Assembly: GCA_024362935.1 (NCBI GenBank)
Contig: JANCRA010000125.1
Span: forward strand, 744,001 to 808,000
Direction: 5' to 3'
Length of the DNA: 64,000 nucleotides
Source of the DNA: Setophaga petechia
Lineage: Eukaryota; Chordata; Aves; Passeriformes; Parulidae
The notes beneath the pieces were generated by a model, which ran no database searches, was not told where the DNA came from, and was given only the letters and a program-made list of their open reading frames with translations. Positions within the stretch are counted from its first letter, which is position 1. Every line of letters starts with the position of its first letter. The position numbers were made by a program, and so were the translations under genes. Of this stretch, positions 9,039 through 22,554 are shown piece by piece.

Positions 9039-9154
9039 CTTCCATCGTGCTGTACAGGTTGCACAGAGGGCTGCAGAATGTTTTGCAGCAAGAAAAAGAA
9101 AGTTGTCTAAGACGCCTTCCTTTCAAGTATTAATGCGAAGGGAAAGGCAAGAGA

Positions 9155-12100
9155 GTGGGAAAGTACTGTTTTCTAGCACTTTGCAAGCTGCTAACACAAT
9201 CGCAGTGCTGTGTAGCAGTTAGCTTTTCAGTGCACTGCAGTAAGAGTTTCTTGTCACCTACATCTAAGCAAATAGCTTTTTCACTATGTCTCGCAAGGAG
9301 AAAACCTTCCTGCTCACTAAACAACTTCCATCGTGTTGTAGATGTTGCACAGAGGGCTTCAGAGTGTTCTCTAACAAGAAAAAGAAAGTTGTCTAAGACG
9401 CCTTCCTTTCAAGTATTAATGTGAAGGGAAAGGCAAGAGAGTGGGAAAGTACTGTTTTCTAGCACTTTGCAAGCTGCTAACACAGTACTAGTGCTGTGTA
9501 GCAGTTAGCTTTTCAGTGCACTGCAGTAAGAGTTTCTTGTCACCTACATCTAAGCAAATAGCTTTTTCACTATGTCTCGCAAGGAGAAAACCTTCTTGCT
9601 CACTAAACATCTCCTATCGTGTTCTAGAAGTTGCACAGGCGGCTGCAGTGTGTTTTGCAAAATGTAAAAGAAAGTTGTCTAAGACGCCTTCCTTTTAAGT
9701 ATTAATGTGAAGGGAAAGGCAAGAGAGTGGGAAAGTACTGTTTTCTAGCACTTTGCAGGCTGCTCACACAATCCCAGTTCTGTGTAGCAGTTAGCTTTTC
9801 AGTGCACTGCAGTAAGTGTTTCTTGTCACCTGCATCTAAGCAAATAGCTGTATCACTCTGTCTAGCAAGGAGAAAACCTTCTTGCTCACTAAACATTTCC
9901 TATCGTATTCTAGAAGTTGCACAGAGGGCTGCAGTGTGTTTTGACACAAGAAAAAGAAAGTTGTCTAAGACGCCTTCCTTTCAAGTATTAATGTGAAGGG
10001 AAAGGCAAGAGAGTGGGAAAGTACTGTTTTCAAGCACTTTGCAAGCTGCTAACACAGTACTAGTGCTGTGTAGCAGTTAGCTGTTCAGTGCACTGCAGTA
10101 AGTGTTTCTTGTCACCTACATCTAAGCAAAAAGCTTTTTCACTATGTCTCGCATGGAGAAAACCTTCCTGCTCACTAAACAACTTCCATCGTGTTGTAGA
10201 TGTTGCAGAGAGGGCTGCAGAGTTTTTTGACACAAGAAAAAGAAAGTTGTCTAAGATGCCTTCCTTTTAAGTATTAATGTGAAGGGAAAGGCAAGAGAGT
10301 GGGAAAGTACTATTTTCTAGCACTTTGCAAGCTGCTAACACAATCCCAGTGCTGTGTAGCAATTAGCTTGTCAGTGCACGGCAGTAAGGGTTTCTTGTAA
10401 CCTGCATCTAAGCAAATAGCTTTTTCACTATGTCTCGCAAGGAGAAAACCTTCCTGCTCACTAAACATTTCCTATCGTGTTCTAGAACTTGCACAGAGGG
10501 CTGCAGTGTGTTTTGACACAAGAAAAAGAAAGTTGTCTAAGACGCCTTCCTTTCAAGTATTAATGTGAAGGGAAAGGCAAGAGAGTGGGAAAGTACTGTT
10601 TTCTAGCACTTTGCAAGCTGCTAAGACAGTACTAGTGCTGTGTAGCAGTTAGCTTTTCAGTGCAGTGCAGTAAGTGTTTCTTGTCACCTACATCTAAGCA
10701 AAAAGCTTTTTCACTATGTCTCGCAAGGAGAAAACCTTCCTGCTCACTAAACAACTTCCATCGTGTTGTAGATGTTGCAGAGAGGGCTGCAGAGTTTTTT
10801 GACACAAGAAAAAGAAAGTTGTCTAAGATGCCTTCCTTTCAAGTATTAATGTGAAGGGAAAGGCAAGAGAGTGGGAAAGTACCGTTTTCTAGCACTTTGC
10901 AAGCTGCTAACACAATATCAGTGCTGTGTAGCAGTTAGTTTTTCAGTGCACTGCAGTAAGTGTTTCTTGTCACCTGCATCTAAGCAAATAGCTTTTTCAC
11001 TATGTCTCGCAAGGAGAAAACCTTCTTGCTCACTAAACATCTCCTATCGTGTTCTAGAAGTTGCACAGAGGGCTGCGGTGTGTTTTGCAAAATGTAAAAG
11101 AAAGTTGTCTAAGACGCGTTCCTTTCAAGTATTAATGTGAAGGGAAAGGCAAGAGAGTGGGAAAGTACTATTTTCTAGCACTTTGCAAGCTGCTAACACT
11201 ATCCCAGTGCTGTGTAGCAATTAGCTTAGTGCACGGCAGTAAGGGTTTCTTGTAACCTGCATCTAAGCAAATAGCTTTTTCACTATGTCTTCCAAGGAGA
11301 AAACCTTCCTGCTCACTAAACATTTCCTATCGTGTTCTAGAAGTTGCACAGAGGGCTGCAGTGTGTTTTGACACAAGAAAAAGAAAGTTGTCTAAGACGC
11401 CTTCCTTTCAAGTATTAATGTGAAGGGAAAGGCAAGAGAGTGGGAAAGTACTGTTTTCTAGCACTTTGCAAGCTGCTAACACAGTAATAGTGCTGTGTAG
11501 CAGTTAGCTGTTCAGTGCACTGCAGTAAGTGTTTCTTGTCACCTATATCTAAGCAAATAGCTTTTTCACTATGTCTCGCAAGGAGAAAGCCTTCCTGCTC
11601 ACTAAACAACTTCCATCGTGTTGTAGATGTTGCAGAGAGGGCTGCAGAGTTTTTTGACACAAGAAAAAGAAAGTTGTCTAAGATGCCTTCCTTTCAAGTA
11701 TTAATGTGAAGGGAAAGGCAAGAGAGTGGGAAAGTACTGTTTTCTAGCACTTTGCAGGCTGCTAACACAATCCCAGTTCTGTGTAGCAAATAGATGTTCA
11801 GTGCACTGCAGTAAGTGTTTCTTGTCGCTTACATCTAAGCAAATAGCTTTTTCACTATGTCTCGAAAGGAGAAAACCTTCCTGCTCACTAAACATCTCCT
11901 ATCGTGTTCTAGAAGTTGCACAGAAGGCTGCAGTGTGTTCTGTAACAAGAAAAAGAAAGTTGTCTAAGACGCCTTCCTTTCAAGTATTAATGTGAAGGGA
12001 AAGGCAAGAGAGTGGGAAAGTACTGTTTTCTAGCACTTTGCAAGCTGCTAACACAATCCCAGTTCTGTGTAGCAATTAGCTGTTCAGTGCACTGCAGTAA

Positions 12101-15100
12101 GTGTTTCTTGTCACCTACATCTAAGCAAATAGCTTTTTCACTTTCTTTCGCAAGGGGAAAACGTTGCTGCTCACTAAACAACTTCCATCGTGTTGTAGAA
12201 GTTGCACAGAGGGCTGCAGTGTGTTTTGCAAAATGTAAAAGAAAGTTGTCTAAGACGCCTTCCTTTTAAGTATTATTGTGAAGGGAAAGGCAAGAGAGTG
12301 GGAAAGTACTGTTTTCTAGCACTTTGCAGGCTGCTAACACAATCCCAGTTCTGTGTAGCAAATAGCTGTTCAGTGCACTGCAGTAAGTGTTTCTTGTCGC
12401 TTACATCTAAGCAAATAGCTTTTTCACTATGTCTCGAAAGGAGAAAACCTTCCTGCTCACTAAACAACTTCCATCGTGTTGTAGATGTTGCAGAGAGGGC
12501 AGCAGAGTTTTTTGACACAAGAAAAAGAAAGTTGTCTAAGATGCCTTCCTTTCAAGTATTAATGTGAAGGGAAAGGCAAGAGAGTGGGAAAGTACTGTTT
12601 TCTAGCACTTTGCAAGCTGCTAACACAGTACTAGTGCTGTGTAGCAGTTACCTGTTCAGTGCACTGCAGTAAGTGTTTCTTGTCACCTACATCTAAGCAA
12701 AAAGCTTTATCACTATGTCTCGCAAGGAGAAAACCTTCCTGCTCACTAAACAACTTCCATCCTGTGGTAGATGTTGCAGAGAGGGCAGCAGAGTTTTTTG
12801 ACACAAGAAAAAGAAAGTTGTCTAAGACGCCTTCCTTTCAAGTATTAATGTGAAGGGAAAGGCAAGAGAGTGGGAAAGTACTGTTTTCTAGCACTTTGCA
12901 GGCTGCTAACACAATCGCAGTGCTGTGTAGCAGTTAGCTTTTCAGTGCACTGCAGTAAGTGTTTCTTGTCACCTACATCTAAGCAAATAGCTTTTTCACT
13001 ATGTCTCGCAAGGAGAAAACCTTCCTGCTCACTAAACAACTTCCATCGTGTTGTAGATGTTGCACAGAGGGCTGCAGAGTTTTTTGACACAAGAAAAAGA
13101 AAGTTGTCTAAGATGCCTTCCTTTCAAGTATTAATGTGAAGGGAAAGGCAAGAGAGTGGGAAAGTACTGTTTTCTAGCACTTTGCAGGCTGCTAACACAA
13201 TCGCAGTGCTGTGTAGCAGTTAGCTTTTCAGTGCACTGCAGTAAGTGTTTCTTGTCAGCTACATCTAAGCAAATAGCTTTTTCACTATGTCTCGCAAGGA
13301 GAAAACCTTCCTGCTCACTAAACATCTCCTATCGTGTTCTAGAAGTTGCACAGAGGGCTGCAGTGTGTTCTGTAACAAGAAAAAGAAAGTTGTCTAAGAC
13401 GCCTTCCTTTCAAGTATTAATGGGAAGGGAAAGGCAAGAGAGTGGGAAAGTACTGTTTTCTAGCACTTTGCAAGCTGCTAACACAATCCCAGTTCTGTGT
13501 AGCAATTAGCTGTTCAGTGCACTGCAGTGTTTCTTCATACCTACATCTGAGCAAATAGCTTTTTCACTTTCTTTCGCAAGGGGAAAACGTTGCTGCTCAC
13601 TAAACAACTTCCATCGTGTTGTAGAAGTTGCACAGAGGGCTGCAGTGTATTTTGCAAAATGTAAAAGAAAGTTGTCTAAGACGCCTTCCTTTTAAGTATT
13701 ATTGTGAAGGGAAAGGCAAGAGAGTGGGAAAGTACTGTTTTCTAGCACTTTGCAGGCTGCTAACACAATCCCAGTTCTGTGTAGCAAATAGCTGTTCAGT
13801 GCACTGCAGTAAGTGTTTCTTGTCGCTTACATCTAAGCAAATAGCTTTTTCACTATGTCTCGAAAGGAGAAAACCTTCCTGCTCACTAAACAACTTCCAT
13901 CGTGTTGTAGATGTTGCAGAGAGGGCAGCAGAGTTTTTTGACACAAGAAAAAGAAAGTTGTCTAAGATGCCTTCCTTTCAAGTATTAATGTGAAGGGAAA
14001 GGCAAGAGAGTGGGAAAGTACTGTTTTCTAGCACTTTGCAAGCTGCTAACACAGTACTAGTGCTGTGTAGCAGTTAGATGTTCAGTGCACTGCAGTAAGT
14101 GTTTCTTGTCACCTACATCTAAGCAAAAAGCTTTATCACTATGTCTCGCAAGGAGAAAACCTTCCTGCTCACTAAACAACTTCCATCCTGTGGTAGATGT
14201 TGCAGAGAGGGCAGCAGAGTTTTTTGACACAAGAAAAAGAAAGTTGTCTAAGACGCCTTCCTTTCAAGTATTAATGTGAAGGGAAAGGCAAGAGAGTGGG
14301 AAAGTACTGTTTTCTAGCACTTTGCAGGCTGCTAACACAATCGCAGTGCTGTGTAGCAGTTAGCTTTTCAGTGCACTGCAGTAAGTGTTTCTTGTCACCT
14401 ACATCTAAGCAAATAGCTTTTTCACTATGTCTCGCAAGGAGAAAACCTTCCTGCTCACTAAACAACTTCCATCGTGTTGTAGATGTTGCACAGAGGGCTT
14501 CAGAGTGTTCTCTAACAAGAAAAAGAAAGTTGTCTAAGACGCCTTCCTTTCAAGTATTAATGTGAAGTGAAAGGCAAGAGAGTGGGAAAGTACTGTTTTC
14601 TAGCACTTTGCAAGCTGCTAAGACAGTACTAGTGCTGTGTAGCAGTTAGCTGTTCAGTGCACTGCAGTAAGTGTTTCTTGTCACCTACATCTAAGCAAAT
14701 AGCTTTTTCACTATGTCTCGCAAGGAGAAAACCTTCCTGCTCACTAAACAACTTCCATCGTGTTGTAGATGTTGCAGAGAGGGCTGCAGAGTTTTTTGAC
14801 ACAAGAAAAAGAAAGTTGTCTAAGATGCCTTCCTTTCAAGTATTAATGTGAAGGGAAAGGCAAGAGAGTGGGAAAGTACTGTTTTCTAGCACTTTGCAGG
14901 CTGCTCACACAATCGCAGTGCTGTGTAGCAGTTAGCTTTTCAGTGCACTGCAGTAAGTGTTTCTTGTCACCTACATCGAAGCAAATAGCTTTTTCACTAT
15001 GTCTCGCAAGGAGAAAACCTTCTTGCTCACTAAACATCTCCTATCGTGTTCTAAAAGTTGCACAGAGGGCCGCAGTGTGTTCTGTAACAAGAAAAAGAAA

Positions 15101-15725
15101 GTTGCCTAAGACGCCTTCCTTTCAAGTATTAATGTGAAGGGAAAGGCAAGAGAGTGGGAAAGTACTGTTTTCTAGCACTTTGCAAGCTGCTAACACAATC
15201 GCAGTGCTGTGTAGCAGTTAGCTTTTCAGTGCACTGCAGTAAGTGTTTCTTGTCACCTACATCTAAGCAAATAGCTTTTTCACTATGTCTCGCAAGGAGA
15301 AAACCTTCTTGCTCACTAAACATCTCCTATCGTGTTCTAGAAGTTGCACAGACAGCTGCAGTGTGTTTTGCAAAATGTAAAAGAAAGTTGTCTAAGACGC
15401 CTTCCTTTTAAGTATTAATGTGAAGGGAAAGGCAAGAGAGTGGGAAAGTACTGTTTTCTAGCACTTTGCAGGCTGCTAACACAATCCCAGTTCTGTGTAG
15501 CAATTAGCTGTTCAGTGCACTGCAGTAAGTGTTTCTTGTCACCTACATCTAAGCAAATAGCTTTTTCACTATGTCTCGCAAGGAGAAAACCTTCCTGCTC
15601 ACTAAACAACTTCCATCGTGTTCTAGAAGTTGCACAGAGGGCTGCAGTGTGTTTTGACACAAGAAAAAGAAAGTTGTCTAAGACGCCTTCCTTTCAAGTA
15701 TTAATGTGAAGGGAAAGGCAAGAGA
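9155..15725 (+). repeat. Ordinary satellite segment, 23 units
   Basis: The 6571 bp equal 23 units minus 7 bp: a 283-bp unit near 11157 and a 282-bp unit at 13442-13723. The first part (to about 12853) repeats 421-4119 at an 8734-bp offset; from about 13430 it belongs to the 6442-bp duplicated block. The unit at 9155 is a recombinant that joins the 5' half of one subtype (CAGTAAGAGTTTC) to the 3' half of the transition subtype (GGCTTCAGAGTGTTC). Confidence 0.92.
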
Positions 15726-15766
15726 GTGGGAAAGTACTGTTTTCTAGCACTTTGCAAGCTGCTTAC

Positions 15767-16010
15767 CCAATCCCAGTTTTGTGCCGCTTCGTAGTTCGCC
15801 GTTCAGAAGCTGCCGCCGTCTCTTTTTCCCGGAGAAGGAGAAGACGCTTCTTGGCGCGAAGAATCTGGTGTCCTTACGCCGATCGCGGCGTGCTCCGGAG
15901 AACAGCTACGGCCGAGAGACACCCGGAAGCGGCGCTTAAAGGCACAGTGCTCCGTCTCCTGGTCTTTAGCGTCTCCTGCCGGCTACACCTTAGCAAAAAG
16001 CTTTTTCATT
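15767..16010 (+). promoter_or_regulatory. CpG-island-like putative promoter, copy 2
   Basis: Its CpG block (15779-15984) appears identical to copy 1, with CCAAT, E2F-like, ETS-like and TTAAA elements at the same offsets from the ATG at 16011. Confidence 0.48.
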
Positions 16011-16112
16011 ATGTCTCGCCAGGAGAAACTGTGTCTGTTCACAAAAAACCTCCCATCGTGCTCTAGAGGTTGCAGGCAGCTCTGCAGAGTGTTTTGCAAC
16101 AAGAAAAAGTAA
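16011..16112 (+). CDS. Candidate 33-aa CX3CX3CX3C microprotein, copy 2
   Basis: Same frame as 7853-7954, start and stop intact, first ATG after the putative promoter. Confidence 0.22.
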   Translation: MSRQEKLCLFTKNLPSCSRGCRQLCRVFCNKKK

Positions 16113-17312
16113 CTTGTCCAAAAAAGCCATCAATTCGAATGTTCCTGGAAAGGGAAAATGCAGGAGAGCGGATAGGTACTGTTTTCTACCAGTTTGCAAG
16201 CTGGACACACAATCCCAGTGTTATACTACGATTGACTTTGCAGTGCACTGTAATAATTGCCTATTGTTACTACATCTAAGCCAATAGCGTTTGCATTATA
16301 TCTCTTCAGGAGAAACTGTACCAGTTCAGAAAACAACTCTCATTTTTTCTACAAGTTGCACGGAGGTGTGCAGAGTGTTTTGCAAGAAGCAAAAGAAAGT
16401 TGTCCAAAACTGCTGCCATTCGAATAGTAATGCGAATGGAAAAGGCAGGAGAGTGGAAAGGTGCTGTTTTCTATCTGTTTGTAAGCTGCTTACACAATCC
16501 CAGAGTTGTGCAGCAATTAGTTTTTCAGTGCACTGTAGTAGGTGCCTCTTTTCACCTGCATCTAAGCAAATTGCTTTTTCCCCATGTCTCGCAAGGAGAA
16601 ACTGAGCCAGTTCAGAAAACATCTCCCATCGAGTTCTAGAGATTGCAGGCAGGTGTGCAGAGTGTTTTGCAAGAAGCAAAAGAAAGTTGTCTAAAACGCC
16701 TTGCATTCAAATAGAAATGTGAATAGAAAAGGCAGGAGAAGGGAGAGGTACTGTTTTCTATCAGTTTGCAACCTGCTTACACAATCTGCGTGTTGTGCAG
16801 CAATTAGCTTGCAGTGCACTGTAGTAGGTGCCTCTTTTCACCTATATCTAAGCAAATTGCTTTTTCCCCATGTCTTGCAAAGAGAAACTGAGCCAGTTCA
16901 GAAAATATCTCCCATCGACTTCTAGAGATTGCAGGCAGGTGTGCAGAGTGTTTTGCAAGAAGCCAAAGAAAGTTGTCTAAAATTCTTTCCATTCGAATAG
17001 TAATGTGCATGGAAAAGGCAGGAAGAGTGGAAAGGTACTGTTTTCTATCACTTTGCAAGCTGGGCACACAATCCCAGTGTTGTGCATCTATTAGCTTTGC
17101 AGTGCACTGCAGTAACTGCCTGTGGTAACCTATATCTAAGCAAAAAGCTTTTTCACGATCTCTCACTAGGAGAAAATGTTCCTGCTCATTAAACAACTTC
17201 CATCGTGCTGTACAGGTTGCACAGAGGGCTGCAGAATGTTTTGCAGCAAGAAAAAGAAAGTTGTCTAAGACGCCTTCCTTTCAAGTATTAATGCGAAGGG
17301 AAAGGCAAGAGA

Positions 17313-20300
17313 GTGGGAAAGTACTATTTTCTAGCACTTTGAGAGCTGCTAACACAATCGCAGTGCTGTGTACCAATTAACTTGTCACTGCACTGCAGTA
17401 AGTGTTTCTTGTCACCTACATCTAAGCAAATAGCTTTTTCACTATGTCTCGCAAGGAGAAAACCTTCCTGCTCACTAAACAACTTCCATCGTGTTGTAGA
17501 TGTTGCACAGAGGGCTGCAGAGTTTTTTGACACAAGAAAAAGAAAGTTGTCTAAGACGCCTTCCTTTCAAGTATTAATGTGAAGGGAAAGGCAAGAGAGT
17601 GGGAAAGTACTGTTTTCTAGCACTTTGCAAGCTGCTAAGACAGTACTAGTGCTGTGTAGCAGTTAGCTGTTCAGTGCAATGCAGTAAGTGTTTCTTGTCA
17701 CCTACATCTAAGCAAAAAGCTTTTTCACTATGTCTCGCAAGGAGAAAACCTTCCTGCTCACTAAACAACTTCCATCGTGTTGTAGATGTTGCAGAGAGGG
17801 CTGCAGAGTTTTTTGACACAAGAAAAAGAAAGTTGTCTAAGATGCCTTCCTTTCAAGTATTAATGTGAAGGGAAAGGCAAGAGAGTGGGAAAGTACTGTT
17901 TTCTAGCACTTTGCAAGCTGCTAACACAATCGCAGTGCTGTGTAGCAGTTAGCTTTTCAGTGCACTGCAGTAAGAGTTTCTTGTCACCTACATCTAAGCA
18001 AATAGCTTTTTCACTATGTCTCGCAAGGAGAAAACCTTCTTGCTCACTAAACATCTCCTATCGTGTTCTAGAAGTTGCACAGGCGGCTGCAGTGTGTTTT
18101 GCAAAATGTAAAAGAAAGTTGTCTAAGACGCCTTCCTTTTAAGTATTAATGTGAAGGGAAAGGCAAGAGAGTGGGAAAGTACTGTTTTCTAGCACTTTGC
18201 AGGCTGCTCACACAATCCCAGTTCTGTGTAGCAGTTAGCTTTTCAGTGCACTGCAGTAAGTGTTTCTTGTCACCTGCATCTAAGCAAATAGCTGTGGCAC
18301 TCTGTCCAGCAAGGAGAAAACCTTCTTGCTCACTAAACATTTCCTATCGTGTTCTAGAAGTTGCACAGAGGGCTGCAGTGTGTTTTGCAGCAAGAAAAAG
18401 AAAGTTGTCTAAGACGCCTTCCTTTCAAGTATTAATGTGAAGGGAAAGGCAAGAGAGTGGGAAAGTACTGTTTTCAAGCACTTTGCAAGCTGCTAACACA
18501 GTACTAGTGCTGTGTAGCAGTTAGCTGTTCAGTGCACTGCAGTAAGTGTTTCTTGTCACCTACATCTAAGCAAAAAGCTTTATCACTATGTCTCGCAAGG
18601 AGAAAACCTTCCTGCTCACTAAACAACTTCCATCGTGTTGTAGATGTTGCAGAGAGGGCAGCAGAGTTTTTTGACACAAGAAAAAGAAAGTTGTCTAAGA
18701 CGCCTTCCTTTCAAGTATTAATGTGAAGGGAAAGGCAAGAGAGTGGGAAAGTACTGTTTTCTAGCACTTTGCAGGCTGCTAACACAATCGCAGTGCTGTG
18801 TAGCAGTTAGCTTTTCAGTGCACTGCAGTAAGTGTTTCTTGTCACCTACATCTAAGCAAATAGCTTTTTCACTATGTCTCGCAAGGAGAAAACCTTCCTG
18901 CTCACTAAACAACTTCCATCGTGTTGTAGATGTTGCACAGAGGGCTTCAGAGTGTTCTCTAACAAGAAAAAGAAAGTTGTCTAAGACGCCTTCCTTTCAA
19001 GTATTAATGTGAAGTGAAAGGCAAGAGAGTGGGAAAGTACTGTTTTCTAGCACTTTGCAAGCTGCTAAGACAGTACTAGTGCTGTGTAGCAGTTAGCTGT
19101 TCAGTGCACTGCAGTAAGTGTTTCTTGTCACCTACATCTAAGCAAAAAGCTTTTTCACTATGTCTCGCAAGGAGAAAACCTTCCTGCTCACTAAACAACT
19201 TCCATCGTGTTGTAGATGTTGCAGAGAGGGCTGCAGAGTTTTTTGACACAAGAAAAAGAAAGTTGTCTAAGATGCCTTCCTTTCAAGTATTAATGTGAAG
19301 GGAAAGGCAAGAGAGTGGGAAAGTACTGTTTTCTAGCACTTTGCAGGCTGCTCACACAATCGCAGTGCTGTGTAGCAGTTAGCTTTTCAGTGCACTGCAG
19401 TAAGTGTTTCTTGTCACCTACATCGAAGCAAATAGCTTTTTCACTATGTCTCGCAAGGAGAAAACCTTCTTGCTCACTAAACATCTCCTATCGTGTTCTA
19501 AAAGTTGCACAGAGGGCCGCAGTGTGTTCTGTAACAAGAAAAAGAAAGTTGTCTAAGACGCCTTCCTTTCAAGTATTAATGTGAAGGGAAAGGCAAGAGA
19601 GTGGGAAAGTACTATTTTCTAGCACTTTGCAAGCTGCTAACACTATCCCAGTGCTGTGTAGCAATTAGCTTAGTGCACGGCAGTAAGGGTTTCTTGTAAC
19701 CTGCATCTAAGCAAATAGCTTTTTCACTATGTCTTCCAAGGAGAAAACCTTCCTGCTCACTAAACATTTCCTATCGTGTTCTAGAAGTTGCACAGAGGGC
19801 TGCAGTGTGTTTTGACACAAGAAAAAGAAAGTTGTCTAAGACGCCTTCCTTTCAAGTATTAATGTGAAGGGAAAGGCAAGAGAGTGGGAAAGTACTGTTT
19901 TCTAGCACTTTGCAAGCTGCTAACACAATCCCAGTTCTGTGTAGCAATTAGCTGTTCAGTGCACTGCAGTGTTTCTTCATACCTACATCTGAGCAAATAG
20001 CTTTTTCACTTTCTTTCGCAAGGGGAAAACGTTGCTGCTCACTAAACAACTTCCATCGTGTTGTAGAAGTTGCACAGAGGGCTGCAGTGTATTTTGCAAA
20101 ATGTAAAAGAAAGTTGTCTAAGACGCCTTCCTTTTAAGTATTATTGTGAAGGGAAAGGCAAGAGAGTGGGAAAGTACTGTTTTCTAGCACTTTGCAAGCT
20201 GCTAACACAATCCCAGTTCTGTGTAGCAAATAGCTGTTCAGTGCACTGCAGTAAGTGTTTCTTGTCGCTTACATCTAAGCAAATAGCTTTTTCACTATGT

Positions 20301-22167
20301 CTCGAAAGGAGAAAACCTTCCTGCTCACTAAACAACTTCCATCGTGTTGTAGATGTTGCAGAGAGGGCAGCAGAGTTTTTTGACACAAGAAAAAGAAAGT
20401 TGTCTAAGATGCCTTCCTTTCAAGTATTAATGTGAAGGGAAAGGCAAGAGAGTGGGAAAGTACTGTTTTCTAGCACTTTGCAAGCTGCTAACACAGTACT
20501 AGTGCTGTGTAGCAGTTAGATGTTCAGTGCACTGCAGTAAGTGTTTCTTGTCACCTACATCTAAGCAAAAAGCTTTATCACTATGTCTCGCAAGGAGAAA
20601 ACCTTCCTGCTCACTAAACAACTTCCATCCTGTGGTAGATGTTGCAGAGAGGGCAGCAGAGTTTTTTGACACAAGAAAAAGAAAGTTGTCTAAGACGCCT
20701 TCCTTTCAAGTATTAATGTGAAGGGAAAGGCAAGAGAGTGGGAAAGTACTGTTTTCTAGCACTTTGCAGGCTGCTAACACAATCGCAGTGCTGTGTAGCA
20801 GTTAGCTTTTCAGTGCACTGCAGTAAGTGTTTCTTGTCACCTACATCTAAGCAAATAGCTTTTTCACTATGTCTCGCAAGGAGAAAACCTTCCTGCTCAC
20901 TAAACAACTTCCATCGTGTTGTAGATGTTGCACAGAGGGCTTCAGAGTGTTCTCTAACAAGAAAAAGAAAGTTGTCTAAGACGCCTTCCTTTCAAGTATT
21001 AATGTGAAGTGAAAGGCAAGAGAGTGGGAAAGTACTGTTTTCTAGCACTTTGCAAGCTGCTAAGACAGTACTAGTGCTGTGTAGCAGTTAGCTGTTCAGT
21101 GCACTGCAGTAAGTGTTTCTTGTCACCTACATCTAAGCAAATAGCTTTTTCACTATGTCTCGCAAGGAGAAAACCTTCCTGCTCACTAAACAACTTCCAT
21201 CGTGTTGTAGATGTTGCAGAGAGGGCTGCAGAGTTTTTTGACACAAGAAAAAGAAAGTTGTCTAAGATGCCTTCCTTTCAAGTATTAATGTGAAGGGAAA
21301 GGCAAGAGAGTGGGAAAGTACTGTTTTCTAGCACTTTGCAGGCTGCTCACACAATCGCAGTGCTGTGTAGCAGTTAGCTTTTCAGTGCACTGCAGTAAGT
21401 GTTTCTTGTCACCTACATCGAAGCAAATAGCTTTCTCACTATGTCTCGCAAGGAGAAAACCTTCTTGCTCACTAAACATCTCCTATCGTGTTCTAAAAGT
21501 TGCACAGAGGGCCGCAGTGTGTTCTGTAACAAGAAAAAGAAAGTTGCCTAAGACGCCTTCCTTTCAAGTATTAATGTGAAGGGAAAGGCAAGAGAGTGGG
21601 AAAGTACTGTTTTCTAGCACTTTGCAAGCTGCTAACACAATCGCAGTGCTGTGTAGCAGTTAGCTTTTCAGTGCACTGCAGTAAGTGTTTCTTGTCACCT
21701 ACATCTAAGCAAATAGCTTTTTCACTATGTCTCGCAAGGAGAAAACCTTCTTGCTCACTAAACATCTCCTATCGTGTTCTAGAAGTTGCACAGACAGCTG
21801 CAGTGTGTTTTGCAAAATGTAAAAGAAAGTTGTCTAAGACGCCTTCCTTTTAAGTATTAATGTGAAGGGAAAGGCAAGAGAGTGGGAAAGTACTGTTTTC
21901 TAGCACTTTGCAGGCTGCTAACACAATCCCAGTTCTGTGTAGCAATTAGCTGTTCAGTGCACTGCAGTAAGTGTTTCTTGTCACCTACATCTAAGCAAAT
22001 AGCTTTTTCACTATGTCTCGCAAGGAGAAAACCTTCCTGCTCACTAAACAACTTCCATCGTGTTCTAGAAGTTGCACAGAGGGCTGCAGTGTGTTTTGAC
22101 ACAAGAAAAAGAAAGTTGTCTAAGACGCCTTCCTTTCAAGTATTAATGTGAAGGGAAAGGCAAGAGA
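17313..22167 (+). repeat. Ordinary satellite segment, 17 units
   Basis: The 4855 bp equal 17 units minus 7 bp, from one 283-bp unit (about 19601) and one 282-bp unit carrying the 4-bp deletion (about 19884-20165). The boundary between the two 6442-bp blocks lies inside this segment, at about 19871. Confidence 0.92.
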
Positions 22168-22208
22168 GTGGGAAAGTACTGTTTTCTAGCACTTTGCAAG
22201 CTGCTTAC

Positions 22209-22452
22209 CCAATCCCAGTTTTGTGCCGCTTCGTAGTTCGCCGTTCAGAAGCTGCCGCCGTCTCTTTTTCCCGGAGAAGGAGAAGACGCTTCTTGGCGCG
22301 AAGAATCTGGTGTCCTTACGCCGATCGCGGCGTGCTCCGGAGAACAGCTACGGCCGAGAGACACCCGGAAGCGGCGCTTAAAGGCACAGTGCTCCGTCTC
22401 CTGGTCTTTAGCGTCTCCTGCCGGCTACACCTTAGCAAAAAGCTTTTTCATT
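22209..22452 (+). promoter_or_regulatory. CpG-island-like putative promoter, copy 3
   Basis: The CpG block 22221-22426 appears identical to copy 1; all four promoter-type elements are intact. Confidence 0.48.
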
Positions 22453-22554
22453 ATGTCTCGCCAGGAGAAACTGTGTCTGTTCACAAAAAACCTCCCATCG
22501 TGCTCTAGAGGTTGCAGGCAGCTCTGCAGAGTGTTTTGCAACAAGAAAAAGTAA
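22453..22554 (+). CDS. Candidate 33-aa CX3CX3CX3C microprotein, copy 3
   Basis: Intact frame, same translation as 7853-7954. Confidence 0.22.
   Translation: MSRQEKLCLFTKNLPSCSRGCRQLCRVFCNKKK

Larger units (their letters stand above)
7568..9154 (+). repeat. Higher-order module copy 1: CpG-rich chimeric unit, three diverged units, transition unit
   Basis: Anchor spacings are 442, 285, 287, 287 and 286 bp. The first unit carries the CpG-rich block. The next three diverge clearly from ordinary units (for example GGAAAAGGCAGGAG for GGAAAGGCAAGAG, and GAGAAACTGAGCC for GAGAAAACCTTCC). The fifth is a bridge to the ordinary array with a degraded ATG (TTTCACGATCTC). The other complete copies have the same 1,587-bp length, so the module spreads as a block. 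After this copy the following unit (9155) is not the usual transition type, unlike after copies 2-5 and 7-9. Confidence 0.92.
15726..17312 (+). repeat. Higher-order module copy 2
   Basis: Complete 1,587-bp module. It differs from copy 1 by CAAGCTGGGC for CAAGCGGGGC in the transition unit and by a Ser for Arg change in the antisense 130-codon frame. It is followed by the standard transition-type ordinary unit (17313-17598). Confidence 0.92.
13430..19871 (+). repeat. Higher-order 6442-bp block, copy A of a recent tandem duplication
   Basis: From about 13430 the sequence matches the sequence 6442 bp downstream for its full length, through module copy 2 and its flanks. A diagnostic 4-bp deletion (CTGCAGTGTTTC for CTGCAGTAAGTGTTTC) is shared at about 13528 and 19970. 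Only scattered single-base differences are seen between the two copies. Edges are placed to within about 50 bp. Confidence 0.88.
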
